NCBI GenBank assembly: GCA_964017185.1
Contig: OZ024876.1
Coordinates: 246,001 to 310,000, forward strand
DNA length: 64,000 nt
Reading direction: 5' to 3'
Origin: Rugalucina vietnamica
Lineage: Eukaryota; Mollusca; Bivalvia; Lucinida; Lucinidae
Each line of letters starts with the position of its first letter. Position 1 is the first letter of the stretch. The notes beneath the pieces were generated by a model. It was not told the origin of the DNA and searched no databases. It saw nothing but the letters and a program-made list of their open reading frames with translations. The position numbers and the translations under genes are program-made. This document shows, in pieces, positions 12,291-23,500 of this stretch.

Positions 12291-13100
12291 TGAAAATTTA
12301 ACAGATCCTTTTGGTTAATGTCAAAGGGAGACAGTTGATAAATTTGTCATTTATTTACGAGCTTGTTTCAAATTTCAAATGGTGTAGTGACTTTTGTTAT
12401 TGTTTTAATTCAATACGCACATGGCACTTTCTGATGCCGCAACAAACTTGTCTGCGCTTTCGCATTAGCAAGCTTTGACGACAAAAACTGTAATCACCGA
12501 AAAGAACGTTACATCGATATTAAAAAGGATCATGCAATGACGCTTCAATTAATCTGCTGTTAGATGTTTGGAAAACAATTTGAAATCTTATTCAATACTT
12601 TTTTGCCTAATAGTTAGTCGGTAACATAAAGCTTCTAAGTGTAGAGCTTTCACTTTTGGCCAGTATATTTAGTTAAGACCGTGTAACTGAGTGTTCATCT
12701 ATTGAGAAATACAGTACAGCTTTCATGGTTTTCGAAAATTTTACGCTTATCACCGTGTTGCATTTGTTCATGGTGGCCGTCGCCGTGCCTAGTATGCTAA
12801 GATGTGCCACAGGTACGCTAGCGTGTATCATTGCGTGGCAATGGCGTGGTAAACAATTAAGATTTTCGCCTGAAATGAATATGTTTTTAGAAATAATTAT
12901 GAGATGCGATAAAAGTGTTCAGTCATACTTCTTTTTTTCTTCCTGGTCCGAATGCGAATAAGAACAAACTTAGTTCATATGAGAAAGATGCACATTTCGA
13001 TTATACATAATAATATTGTATACATATTGTTCCGCATACATTTAACAACATTCAGTGGTTATTTTTAAAGTATTTTGATCTATACGGATACCTCTTAAAT
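12291..13100. other. No confident gene
   Basis: A plus-strand frame starting at 12,725 begins with a hydrophobic, signal-peptide-like stretch (VFENFTLITVLHLFMVAVAV) and meets a good donor, CAG|GTACGC, at 12,812. This could be a first exon. Its splice phase (1) does not match the acceptor of the first NXPE exon at 28,622, so I leave it unassigned. Confidence 0.2.
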
Positions 13101-13330
13101 AAGGATTTAATGCCTGAATCAGTTTCATGGCAGGGAAAATAGTATCGTCATTTTGCTCAAAGCTGTTTCAGAAGTCAGAAATCCATTAATTAATATTTGC
13201 TCTGTCTGGATAATACTAGCCTTACTATCGACTTCTTTTGGAAGTTACAGTATTCTAACAAATTCAAAGGGTCACAGTAGCCGAAACCGCGGTATTGCCC
13301 ATCCCTTTTTCCATTAAAATGGGAAGAGAA
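13100..13330 (+). repeat. Dispersed repeat family R1 (copy 3)
   Basis: It carries the TCAGAAATCCATTAAT, GGATAATACTAGCCTT and AAACCGCGGTATTGCCCATCCC-like blocks in the order of the other copies. Nothing else is recognisable up to 13,700. Confidence 0.45.
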
Positions 13331-13705
13331 ATCGCGGTCAAACTTCGTTTTCAAAAGAACGTGGTTGTGAAATTAAAACATTTACATTATCGGCCATTGG
13401 ATACTTAAATACACGTACTTACAAATTTTATGCTAGAATGTTTTTACAGATATAGTCTATCGCAACGAAACTCATAATTATTATATTATATTGAATGCAA
13501 TATACTTATCAGATATATGTAGATAGTGCAAATACTTTGGCCGTGCCAGTTGACCTCTGACCTTGATCTGACTGCTTAAATAAATGCTTTGATGATAAAC
13601 AAAATACAGTTGTTTGACCACGTGTTTCGCATGATACTTGAAACTGTCATGATAAAACAAATAGGTGTCCCTTTTCTAGTGTTTACAAAACTTTGAAAAG
13701 TGAGG

Positions 13706-15111
13706 TCAAACATTCAAAGTATTTCCAACAAACATTACACTTTGAGCTTTACGCTTGAATATCAAAACAGTTGCAAATCCAGCCGCTGAGAGAATCACAA
13801 TGTCTTCACCAAAGTGTACATTCAGGCGATTGATGAGCTGTTTCCGTTTTTGTCCTACCAAACTATTCAATATAACAGACACTTCAATGGAATTCCATAC
13901 CCTACGAAGGGAAAGCAAAAAGTTCGTGGACTTTCTTAATAACTTTTATAATTGACGTCCGATTGTTTTCGTATTTTCACAAGTGTAATAATGGTCTATT
14001 GTCGACATTCATGTAAAATGTTATTTGTCAAATTTTTTTTTGATTGGTCAAATTACATCGACAAACACGTGGGGTTTGCTTCCCCGGAGCTCACCGTAAA
14101 ATCTCTGTTTACGTGTTTATAAATATAAAAATATTTTAAGAAATGTCATTTCTGAATCTCCTTAAATCATGGAAATATTGATAATGATATAATTCGGCTT
14201 GACGTGTGAAATTGCAGTTCTCGCATTCGAAACACAACGCTACAGCGACACTTTTTGAAAGATAAGTTTAAGCAAAAATTGAGTAAAAATGACGTTACTG
14301 GTAAATGGCGGAAACTTGCATATCGATAAAATTTGTGCGAGACTTCCGAATAAAACCAACAGAAACGTCCGATTTATTACAAACAGCTAGAGACACATAA
14401 GAACTGAAGCAACCAACAGTGTTCAATGATGTGCAAAGTGTAAGTCACAACGAAATACCTGTTAAAAGCAAAGAGTAAGCACAAAAATCTACGCGAACAA
14501 CTTTAACGTCATGGCATGTCCCGTATAATCCTAGCGTCAGTCGCAGAAATTGTCATAAAAAAACTAGTTTTTCTAGCGATTTGCCTTAAACTTTCTACTG
14601 TAATCCTTCACGGATGGGGAATAAATATATGAAAAATTTGCTTGAAGTCGAACGAGAAATAATGTTTTTTATAGGAACTTTTGACTCGGCCAGTGTATAC
14701 AGAAAACCCGTTGGCAAACGACGTTAACGTCTTGGCGTGCTCCGGGTAGCGCTTACACGCATCAAACAAATTGCCATAGAAACACCGTTTATCAAGCGAT
14801 TTGTCTGAAACTTTCTATGCTGTATTGTATTAAATTGACCGCAAACATACAGTTATTTCAGAGAAATCGTATATGCACTTTTGATTTTATTGACAAAGTC
14901 CACGAACTTTTTGCTTTCCCCTCGTAGACTCACCACTATGCATTGTTTTAAGAGCTTGCTCGAAGGCCTCATCTTGACATGATGTCCCACTTGATGATGA
15001 TGTTGATGCTGCCTTCATAGCACGCTCTGTTGTGAATTTTGTCCTACAATTAAGGTGACAGCGTGCGTCCGCAACATGTAGATCACTAACAGCTTCCTGG
15101 ATCCTTAACAT
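13706..15111 (-). pseudogene. Fragment of an uncharacterised invertebrate repetitive-gene family, split by a TIR element
   Basis: Two minus-strand pieces look like consecutive parts of one protein. 15,111-14,931 encodes a segment with AVSDLHVADARCHLNCRTKF and DEAFEQALKTMH. 13,897-13,706 encodes RVWNSIEVSVILNSLVGQ, then KQLINRLNVHFGEDIVILSAAGFATVL. From memory, uncharacterised multi-copy proteins of molluscs and cnidarians have a 'SDLHAADARYH' block followed by a 'WNSVE...' block, which supports the link. Biochemical role is unknown. The 1-kb gap is a TIR element (13,896-14,931) flanked by GTGAGT and TAG, so it may be spliced, but the phases differ by one base. No upstream or downstream exon was found. 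Confidence 0.4.
13896..14931. mobile_element. TIR element (mariner-like ends), ~1.04 kb, non-coding
   Basis: CTACGAAGGGAAAGCAAAAA with GTTCGTGGACTTT at 13,897-13,930 is matched inverted by AAAGTCCACGAACTTTTTGC with TTTCCCCTCGTAG at 14,895-14,931, giving terminal inverted repeats of about 37 bp. The interior has no transposase. Part of it (from the CAACGC-ACAGCGACACTTTTT block to the right end) is repeated at 29,010-29,615. The TIR resembles mariner-type ends. I found no clean TA duplication. Confidence 0.55.
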
Positions 15112-15204
15112 AACTACACCTACCCATTAATATATTATTTCATTATATATGTCTAACAGAAACTGCTTTATATATATCTTTGCCACTCTGTAAACTCTCT
15201 GTTG
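15112..15204. other. Spacer
   Basis: Short AT-rich gap between the gene fragment and the next Naiad piece. Confidence 0.4.
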
Positions 15205-15870
15205 CTTGGTCCACCGGGGTCCAACTGGTGTTTTTCTTTTGCTCCGGAGCTAGTGGGTTATTCGGCGCCCAGGGATCTCCATCGTCGGGCAGCTTACTCA
15301 ATCTGTGAGTCATTGTTTTTGATTTATCAGGATGTTTGTCATGATTGTTCTTGATGATTCATTGACTAGATCTAAACCATTGCAGAAGCTGAGGGTGAGG
15401 TTATGTCCATGTTAAACCGGTTTAAGCAGGTCAGTAACTTTGTGTTACTGATCGTTCCATGTCGATGCTTCTGTGGTGTTTTCTTTTTGTTTTATGTCTT
15501 GGTGTTTAATATTTAATAATAACCATTGCAGAAGCTGAGGGTGAGGTTATGTCCATGTAAAATCGATTTAAGCCCGCCAGTAACTTTTTGTTATTGATCG
15601 TTCCAAGGCGATACTTCTGTGGTGGTTCTTTTTGTTTTATGTTTTGGTGTTATCATTTTGTGCTGTTGGTGCCTTATGTATGTTTTCATATTTTTAATAA
15701 AGTTAAGGTAACTGAGTGGCCACCTATTGGCAAAATAGCTGCTCATTCGGCTCACGATATGTTTCATGGTATAAATACCTGATTGATAGTTTTTTCCACC
15801 TCGGTTTTTTAGTTGGAATCTTTTTTCTGATTGCGCCTTTTCCTGAACTTTGCCTACTTGTACCTTCTCA
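15205..15870 (+). mobile_element. Two tandem Naiad pLTR copies, ahead of a leader
   Basis: 15,205-15,518 starts in the upstream 3' UTR (CACCGGGGTCCAACTGGTG). 15,525-15,870 restarts at CCATTGCAGAAGCTGAGGG and runs to the terminus CTTTGCCTACTTGTACCTT. Both carry a near-palindrome ATGTCCAT, and the second has the perfect AAATCGATTT. The following Naiad leader at 15,871 makes this a pLTR-leader junction like the one at 34,027. Confidence 0.75.
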
Positions 15871-16165
15871 TTGTTGGTCTTATTTTTTTCAATCCCGTGA
15901 GATTGCTTGCAATCAGTTTGTATTTTCCTATCTCTAACAACCACAACTCTTCGGCACTGTGTTGAAGGTCATTAGTTGACCGTCACTCGTATTTCGTTGT
16001 ATAAGCGATTCTTACGTTTCTAGCCATGTACTTGTATTAGACATGGACGTATAGATGTGGGCTTCTGTTATACCTTTCTCTTTCATTCGAATTTTTTTTT
16101 TTTATGATTAACTTCATTATTTATTATATATCCGATATGAGTGTCGCGCTTCTTTTGGCAAAAAA
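15871..16165 (+). mobile_element. Naiad 5' leader
   Basis: About 0.3 kb aligns closely with 34,090-34,390. Shared blocks are GATTGCTTGCAATCAGTTTG, GAAGGTCATTAGTTGACCGT, TATTTCGTTGTATAAGCGAT and ATGAGTGTCGCGCT. In the longer copy this lies just upstream of the endonuclease frame. Here it is cut at 16,165 by an inverted pLTR. Confidence 0.6.
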
Positions 16166-16530
16166 TAGAAAAAAATTACAAGTAGGCAAAGATAAGGAAA
16201 AGGCGCAATCAGAAAATGTTTCCCACTCCAAAATCCGAGGTGGGAAAAAAACCAAACTAACAATAAACCGAATGAGGAGCTATTTTCCAAATAGATGGCC
16301 ACTCAGTTACCTTAACTTAACTAAAAATATGAAAACATACATAAGGCGCCAACAGTACAAAAATATTAAACACCAAGACATAAAACAAAAAGAAAACACC
16401 ACAGAAGCATCGACATGGAACGATCAGTAACAAAAAGGTACTGGCGGGCTTAAATCTATTTTACACGGCCGTAACCTCCCCCTCAGCTTCTGCAGTGGTT
16501 AATAACATTTAGTTAGTTCTTCGGTCCTCG
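16166..16530 (-). mobile_element. Naiad pLTR fragment (inverted)
   Basis: Minus-strand tail and structured block, with the perfect ACGGCCGT palindrome at 16,465-16,472. The adjacent second palindrome has one mismatch (AAATAGATTT sense). Confidence 0.75.
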
Positions 16531-16534
16531 TGGC

Positions 16535-16690
16535 ATTTAATTGCATTAACTCCCCTTAGGTTTTATGAGATAAGAATAGAGGGACCACTTTGCCGTGTCT
16601 TCTGTACGGACTACTCATTAAACTATCAATTTTCAAAATTTATTACCTAAAGCACTGTTATTTTTAACATCTACAGTTAATCTACACAGA
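16535..16690 (+). pseudogene. N-terminal fragment of a Naiad endonuclease frame
   Basis: GCATTAACTCCCCTTAGGTT, then a stretch matching NNFRNLLP...STVNLH of the copy at 34,430-34,565, shows a diverged N-terminus of the GIY-YIG protein. It carries stops and a deletion. It is sandwiched between two inverted pLTR pieces, as in the main copy. Confidence 0.5.
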
Positions 16691-16691
16691 A

Positions 16692-18530
16692 AAAAGGTAC
16701 AAGTCGGCAAAGATCAGGAAAAGGCGCAATCAGAAAAAAATCCCACTCAACGAACCTTAGGTGGGAAAAAACAAACTAACAATCAGGTACTTATACCATG
16801 AAAACATTTCGTAAGCCGAATGAGCAGCTATTTTCCCAATAGGTGGCCGGTCAGTTACCTTAACTTAACTAAAATATGAAAACATACATAAGGCGCCAAC
16901 AGCACAAAAATAATAAACACCAAGACATAAAACAAAAAGAACCACCACAGAAGTATCGACTTGGAACGATCAATAACAAAAAGTTACTGGCGGGCTTAAA
17001 TCGATTTTACACGGCCGTAACCTCACCCTCAGCTACTGCAGTGGTTCATAACATTTAGTTAGTTCTTCGGTCCTCGTGGTGAATCTCTAACTAGTCAATG
17101 AATCATCAAGATCAAACAAATAAATCATGATAAACATCCTGATGAATCAAAAACCAATACTCACAGATTCAGTATGCTGCCCGACGATGGAGATCCCTGG
17201 GCGCCGAATAACTTACTAACTCCGGAGCAAAAGAAAAACATCAGTAAGACCCCGGTGGGCCAAGCAACAGACAAGAAGCTCCGGCCCCAATCAACTAAAA
17301 TGAATAGCTTTAAGTCGGGGCCATCATAGAGTCTGACGCCAAACCCACCGGCGTGCAATTGAAAAAGGCAGCGTAGTTATCAACCATGATTGGGTTAAAA
17401 ACTAAGCATGCAGACCGTCGCATAACATTCAAGTTATAACCTATACGGCTGTAACGTGTTATAATTTTACTAAACTGAAAAGAAAAATCATTACAACCTA
17501 TAAGTTTCTTGAAGAAGATTTATGGCCAAGATGAAAAAAGTCCCTAAATCACAGATTTAGGAGGACAAATTTTTCAAGTTATAATTTTGGGGCTGAATTT
17601 AGCATTTATATGAAAAGAAATATATACACTTTTGTAAATAGAAAAGTTTGGCTGATTTAGCAGAATCCAGATAATGCAACTTACTAATTTCCCAACCCGC
17701 CCCATCTTTGTCAAAAATTTTGAAGTTTATTTTGAACGAAATGTAAGCATATTTGCATAAGATCTTTCAATCTCAAAATTTATTTCTAGGTACATTCCCC
17801 CCGCTAGACCCAGCATGTCCTTTCGACAGTTTATGTGTTTTTCACATATACACATCATATCAACGTGGCATCCTGGGTCTAGGGGGGGGGGGGAACAGGG
17901 TCATCAAGACGAAAATGTGTAATTTTCTGAAATTTTACAAACTAAAGCACTGTTTTTATGGACAATTTTAAAGAAATCAACTGTAGAATTGTAACTAGTC
18001 ATGGTCGTATTTCTTGTCAAACTACTGCCAAGGTGTGTATATTTAGTTTCTGTAGCTGTATAAATAGATATACAGTACATGTTCAAAAGTAAATTTGCTT
18101 TCAATCTATGTGTATTGCACAATGCTTAGAAGTGCAAATTCTCCAAAAAATGTTAAAACCGACATAAATAGTATCACTGACTTTCAAAATATGCCAGAAT
18201 ACACTAACAACAAAGAGCCAGGCCTTTACGTCTTTTAAAGTGACATATTTATCAATTAGGGAGAACTCCCATTTAAGCCATAGATGTCCTTTGTGAACCT
18301 AGTCACCATTAAATTCTGGTTACGAACGGCCCTCATTTAAAAGCGTATTTAACTCAAAATTATATTTGGAAACCAATTCATAGTGTCTACAATAAAATTT
18401 AGAAAAAGGTTTTTCGAAGTTTGTTATACCAATAGTCCTGTTGGAGAAGTTTTGCCGTTAAACATTTATTTCGAGCGTTGACGTCTGTAACATGATTGCA
18501 GACTCTAGCAAACCTAATAAGTTGCGAACT
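16692..18530 (-). mobile_element. Naiad 3' UTR plus RT C-terminus, with an insertion
   Basis: 16,692-17,330 is the full minus-strand 3' UTR, with ACGGCCGT at 17,011-17,018 and AAATCGATTT at 16,998-17,007. 17,331-17,512 encodes the RT C-terminus (FQF...NLNVMR..ACLVLNPIMVDNYA type). After a ~0.77-kb foreign segment the RT continues at 18,288-18,530 with the YELVSKYN and LRK...QQ parts. It ends at an abrupt fusion to a plus-strand tail at about 18,531. Confidence 0.7.
17513..18287. mobile_element. Unidentified insertion in a Naiad RT copy
   Basis: The Naiad sequence breaks after AAGTTTCTT and resumes at TTTGTGAACCTAGTCACC. The interior contains a run of G (about 17,881-17,893) and no recognisable coding sequence. 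Type unknown. Confidence 0.35.
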
Positions 18531-18860
18531 TTTCCTGATCTTTGCCTACTTGTACCTTTTCATGGTATACGCAACTGATTGTTAGTTGTTTTTTCCCACA
18601 TCGGTTTTTGGAGTGGGAATCTTTTTTTTCTGATTGCGCCTTTTCCTGATCAATGCCTACTTGTACCTTTTCATATTGTTTGTTAAGTTAAGGTAACAGA
18701 GTTGCCACCTATTGGGAAAATTGCTGCTCATCGGGATTACGATATGTTTTCATAGTATAAGTGGCTGATTGTTAGTTTGGTTTCTTCCCATCTCGGTTTT
18801 CGGAGTGGGAATCTTTTTCTGATTGCGCCTTTTCCTGATCTTTGTCTACTTGTACCTATC
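18531..18860 (+). mobile_element. Cluster of Naiad 3'-terminal fragments
   Basis: Three successive partial copies of the 3' end, each finishing at TTTGCCTACTTGTACC or a near match (18,537-18,560; to 18,668; to 18,858), lie in direct order. They look like repeated heavily 5'-truncated insertions. Confidence 0.65.
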
Positions 18861-18861
18861 T

Positions 18862-19072
18862 ACTTACGTAGATTCAGAACCTCCTATTATTTGTTATAAT
18901 TATGATTAACAAATCAGAAATACTATTTTTTCAATTTCAATAAACTTGTTTCTGACTTTGATATCGATGCTGACTCTCCTAAGCCTTGAGATTGTAAAGA
19001 TTCAAAATACGTTGATCAACCATCCGGACATATACATGTAGTTACTGGAAATTTAACTACATTTAACTTCAT
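18862..19072 (+). pseudogene. Naiad CxC-linker fragment with TGA at the first Cys
   Basis: A ~200-bp plus-strand piece aligns with the linker between endonuclease and RT in the other copies (NSEPPIICY...FNFNKLVSDFDID). The CxC motif reads CCT TGA GAT TGT AAA GAT TCA AAA, that is P-TGA-D-C-K-D-S-K, with TGA at 18,987-18,989. The SKYV..QPSGH stretch follows. The first Cys is TGC in two other copies and TGA in two more. The fragment is cut on both sides by pLTR sequence. Confidence 0.65.
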
Positions 19073-19074
19073 TG

Positions 19075-19480
19075 ACTATTTAGAGATTCACCACGAGAAC
19101 CGAAGAACTAACTAAATGTTATGAACCACTGCAGAAGCTGAGGGTGAGGTTAGGCGCCTGTAAAACCGGATTAACCCCGCAAGTAACTTTGTGTTACTGA
19201 TCGTTCCAAGGCGATACTTCTGTGGTGGTTCTTTTTATTTTATGTCTTGGTGTTTAAAAAAATTGTTCTGTTTGCGCCTTATGTAAGTTTTCATAGTTTT
19301 AGATAAGTTAAGGTAACTGAGTGGACGCCTATTGGGAAAATAGCTGCTCATTCGGCTTACGATATGTTTCATGGTATAAGTGCCTGATTGTTAGTTCGGT
19401 TTTTTCCCACCTCGGTTTTTGGAGTGGAAATCTTTTTCTGATTGCGGTTTTTCCTGATCTTTGCCTACTTGTATTTTTTT
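19075..19480 (+). mobile_element. Naiad pLTR
   Basis: Runs from GAGATTCACCACGAGAACCG to the 3' terminus TTTGCCTACTTGTATTTTT. It includes a complete structured block (19,123-19,231). Confidence 0.8.
19123..19231 (+). ncRNA. Conserved structured RNA block of the Naiad pLTR (representative)
   Basis: GAACCACTGCAGAAG (19,123-19,137) can pair with CTTCTGTGGTGGTTC (19,217-19,231) over 15 bp, with two G-U pairs in the middle. Inside lie the palindrome AGGCGCCT (19,152-19,159), a slightly mutated AAACCGGATT, the hairpin AGTAAC-TTTGT-GTTACT and a second hairpin ATCG-TTCCAAGG-CGAT. Other copies change both arms of the hairpins together and replace the 8-mer by other perfect palindromes. I infer a folded, self-associating RNA. 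The hammerhead core (CTGANGA...GAAA) is absent. No experimental support is available here. Confidence 0.55.
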
Positions 19481-19554
19481 TTTCCAAAAGGTAGAATTAG
19501 GGTATCAGAATGTCAAAAAGTTACAATATTATAAAAATGTTAAAAACTCCTAAA

Positions 19555-19890
19555 CGTTATGAGCCACTGCAGAAGCTGAGGGTGAGGTTAGGTACCTGTA
19601 AAACCGGTTTAAGCCCCCCAGTTATTTATAACTGACCGTTCCAAGGCGGTACTACTGTTGTGGTTTACTCGTATCTAATTTATTCCAATCACGAGTTTCA
19701 TGTTGCATAGCTTTGTGGCCACCCGAGTAAAATCTGGCTGTTCACTTAGCCCTCTGCATTTTACTTGTTCTGTCCAAGCTAGCACTGTGACCACCTAATA
19801 CCTTCAATAGCTGCTCACCCTGTTTTCCGTTATTAATGTTAAACTTTAGTATCTATGTTTAGTATTTCTTAATATGATTTTTCTTATATC
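19555..19890 (+). mobile_element. Naiad pLTR, divergent subfamily 2
   Basis: It shares the CCACTGCAGAAGCTGAGGG arm and palindromes (AGGTACCT at 19,590-19,597), but the hairpin is CAGTTAT-TT-ATAACTG and the next one ACCG...CGGT. The tail differs completely (TTCATGTTGCATAGCTTTGTGG, CACTGTGACCACC). Related copies lie at 39,430-39,780 (plus) and 35,290-35,640 (minus). Confidence 0.65.
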
Positions 19891-19892
19891 AC

Positions 19893-20325
19893 TGAACCAC
19901 TGCAGAAGCTGAGGGTGAGGTTAGGTACCTGTAAAATCGGTTTAAGCCCGCCAGTAACTTTGCGTTACTCATCGTTCAAAGTCGATACTTCTGTGCGGTT
20001 CTTTTTGTTTTATTTCTTGGTGTTTAAAATCTTTTGTGCTGTTGGCGCCTCATGTATGTTTTCATATTTTTAATTAAATTTAAACACCAAGACATAAAAC
20101 AAAATGAACCACTTCAGAAGTATCGCCTTGGAACGATCAGTAACACAAATTTACTGGCGGGATAAACCGGTTTTACAGGCGCCTAACCTCACACTCAGCT
20201 TCTGCAGTGGTTCATAAAATTTAGTTAGTTCTTCGGTCCTCGTGATGAATCTTTAACTAGTCAATGAATCATCACGAACAAACAAATAAATCATGATAAA
20301 CATCCTGATAAATCAAAAACCAGGA
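19893..20325. mobile_element. Inverted pair of Naiad pLTR fragments
   Basis: Plus-strand 19,893-20,077 meets minus-strand 20,078-20,325 at TTTTTAATTAAATTTAAACA. Palindrome AGGTACCT lies at 19,923-19,930 and AGGCGCCT at 20,177-20,184. The first has an intermediate second palindrome (AAATCGGTTT), one step between the two perfect forms. Confidence 0.75.
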
Positions 20326-20548
20326 CCTCACTATCGTGTATAAACGTATTAAGTTTTATTCACAAAATACTAATCTTTTACCTCCTAAACCCAAATCGTC
20401 ATTTAGGCATTTGAAGAAGGGTATCTTAGAATTTCATAGAAAGTACGTCTTGGTTCCGGCAGACAAAGCCGCAAACAATGTTGTTGTCGTTTGTAGGCTT
20501 CACTACGTTAACACCTTAAAACAGGAGCTTGATGGTACCAAGACTTAT

Positions 20549-20560
20549 CTGGAGACAGAT
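20549..20560 (+). repeat. Target-site duplication of the LINE (left copy; right copy 24,549-24,560)
   Basis: CTGGAGACAGAT occurs on both sides of the LINE. The uninterrupted Naiad copies at 37,370 and 41,640 have it, or a close relative, once. This fixes both LINE ends to the base. Confidence 0.85.
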
Positions 20561-23500
20561 GATAGTTCGTCTCTCACTAATGAGAAAGACCATCATTATT
20601 TCTTGAATAGTGCTGATGTGTGTTGGTGAGTTCTTTGATGGCTGACTAGGCCAATTCTGGCTCTAAACTGTCGGTTGCAAGTAGAGCAAGTCAATGTCAT
20701 AGAGTCTGATGGTGGCACATTTGTTTTGGCTTTGCGCTCTCTTCGCTTTCTTTCAGCTTCACAGATTCTCTTCTTTTCATAAAGAGCTGCCCCTTTGTTG
20801 ATGAGACCTCGCCACTTTGATCGCTCCTGTGCAGTCTGTTCCCAGGACCCCATTGGTATTTCGAAATCCTTCAGAGAGGCTTTGAGGGTGTCTTTGTAGC
20901 GTTTCTTCTGGCCACCTTGAGAGCGCTTTCCCTCCTGTAGTTCTCCATAGAAAACTTTCTTTGGAAGTCGCGCATCAGGCATTCTTATAACATGGCCAGT
21001 CCATCTTAGCTGTGCTAGCTTTAAGACTGTATGCATGCTTTGAATCCCTGCTTTCGTCAGGACCTCTGTGTCTGGAATCTTGTCCTGCCACTTGATTTTT
21101 AACAACTTTCTCAAACAGCTTAAGTGGAAATGGTTAAGTCTCTTTGCATGGCGTTGGTATACTGTCCAGGTCTCACATGCATACAAGAGGGTTGGCAGTA
21201 CCACAGCCTTGTAGACTTTCAGCTTGGTGTCAAGCTTGATTCCATTTCGCTCCCAGACATTTGCACGGAGTCGTCCGAATGCCACACTAGCCTTTGCAAT
21301 TCTGGCAGTGATCTCATCATCAATATGCACTGCTCTGGAGAGAGTGCTTCCCAGGTAGGTGAACTTGTCAACAACTTTCAGTTTTTGCCCATTCACAGTG
21401 ATGGTTGGTTCATTATATGGCTTTCCGGGCGCTGGTTGGTGTACAACCTCTGTCTTTTTTGTGCTGATTGTGAGATCATAGTTATCACATGACTGTGAGA
21501 CTTGATCCATGGCTCTTTGCATTTTTGTCTCTGTGCTGGCATTCTTATCCATATCATCTGCATAGAGGAGCTCATCTAGCACATCAGTCTGGACCTTAGT
21601 TTTGGCTTGCAACCTTCTGAGGTTGAATATGTTGCCATCAAAACGGTACCTGATTGGAAAACCAGTGTCACTGTCCTGAAAAGCATCCATAAGCATGGCA
21701 GAAAACATCATGCTGAACAGTGTTGGTGCCAGAACACAGCCTTGTTTGACCCCATTTGTTACTTCAAATGGTTCAGAGAACTCTCCATCATTTTGCACAC
21801 GTGCCTGCATGCCATCATGAAACTGCCGCACCATTGCTATGAATCTGGGTGGACAGCCAAATTTGGCCATGATTTTCCAGAGTCCATCACGACTAACAGT
21901 GTCAAAAGCTTTGGTGAGGTCAACAAACGTCATGTATAGATCTACATTCTGTTCTTGGCATTTCTCCTGAAGCTGTCTTGCTGTGAAGATCATGTCTATT
22001 GTCCCTCTGTCTTTTCTGAATCCACATTGACTTTCTGGGATAAGTCCCGTCTGATCAAGATGAACATTCAGACGATTCAACAGAATTTTTGCAAGTATCT
22101 TCCCAGCAATTGATAGGAGGGAGATGCCTCTATGATTGTCACAGACTTGAGGATTTCCTTTCCGCTTGTATAGGTGGATTATGGATGCATCCTTAAATTC
22201 TTGTGGGATAGCCTCCTTTCTCCACATACAGTGAAACAACTCTGTCAGTTTCTCTGCCATGGGTAGCCCCCCAGCCTTGTAAACTTCGGCAGGAATTGCA
22301 TCTGCACCTGGGGCTTTGCCAGATGATAGTTGTTGAACTGCTTTTCTTGTTTCCGTAATGGTAGGAAATTCATCTAACAGAACATTGCACTCTATCTGTG
22401 GAAGTCTGTCGATTGCATCCTCATTGATGCTTGATGGTCGATTAAGCACACTATTGAAGTGTTCTGCCCACCTTTCCAAGATAGCTTCTTTATCTGTGAG
22501 AAGAGTGTTTCCATCTGCACTGAGCAATGTGGTGGCTCCAGAACTCTTTGGACCATAAATGGTTTTCAGTGCATCATGAAATTTCTTCATGTCCTTTCTA
22601 TCCGCAAAAGACTGAATTTCTTCTGTTTTCTTCCTCAGCCAGGAATCTTGCATGTCCCTAAGCTTGGTCTGAACTGTCTTACAAATGTTGCTGTAGGCTG
22701 CTTTCTTTGATACTGAGCTAGTATCATCTTGATGTGCCTTGTGCAATCGGTGCTTTTCTTCAAGAAGCCTCTGAATTTCGTCATCATTCTCATCAAACCA
22801 GTCTTGATGTTTGCGAGATGGATGGCCTAAGGTGCTTGCAGCTGAAGAAAGAACTGTTTTATGGAAAACTGTCCAGTTTTCTTCGGGGTCCTCTGAACTG
22901 AGATTCATTGCATCCAGTTGGTTGCAAATGTCTGTTAAGAAATCTTGTCTCATGCTGTCTTTATTCAGCTTTGAAACATCCAGTCTCTTAGGAGCTTTCT
23001 TGCCTTGAGGTCGCCTCGCAGGCTGTATTCTTAGGTTGAGTTTGCTGACAACCAGTCTATGATCTGTCCAGCAGTCTGCACCACACATAGTCTTTGTCAC
23101 TTTAGCATCCTGCCTGTCTGTTCTCCGCACTATGACATAGTCTATGAGATGCCAGTGTTTGGAACGGGGATGCATCCAGGATGTTTTGTTCCTATTAGGT
23201 AGACGGAAGACTGTGTTGGTGATTAGAAGGTCATGTTCAGCACACTTCCTGAGAAGCAAGAGACCATTGCTGTTGCACTTTCCAACCCCTTCTGGACCTA
23301 TAACTCCTTCCCAGGTCTGGTGGTCTGTACCCACTCTGGCATTAAAGTCGCCAAGAAGGATAAGCTTGTCTGTACGGGGTGTTGCAGAAATAACATTGTC
23401 TAGGTCATCATAGAACTTGTCCTTGACCTCATCTGGATTGGTCATTGTGGGTGCATAAGCACTGACAATAGTTGCATGTTTATTGCCTGACAGAGGAAGT

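Noticed and set aside
12725..12812. Possible signal-peptide exon of the NXPE gene
   Set aside because: A good donor and a hydrophobic N-terminus, but its phase does not match the first NXPE acceptor and it lies 16 kb away.
19123..19231. Hammerhead ribozyme in the pLTR
   Set aside because: CTGATCG...CGATAC looks superficially similar, but the CTGANGA and GAAA core and a cleavable NUH site in the right place are missing.
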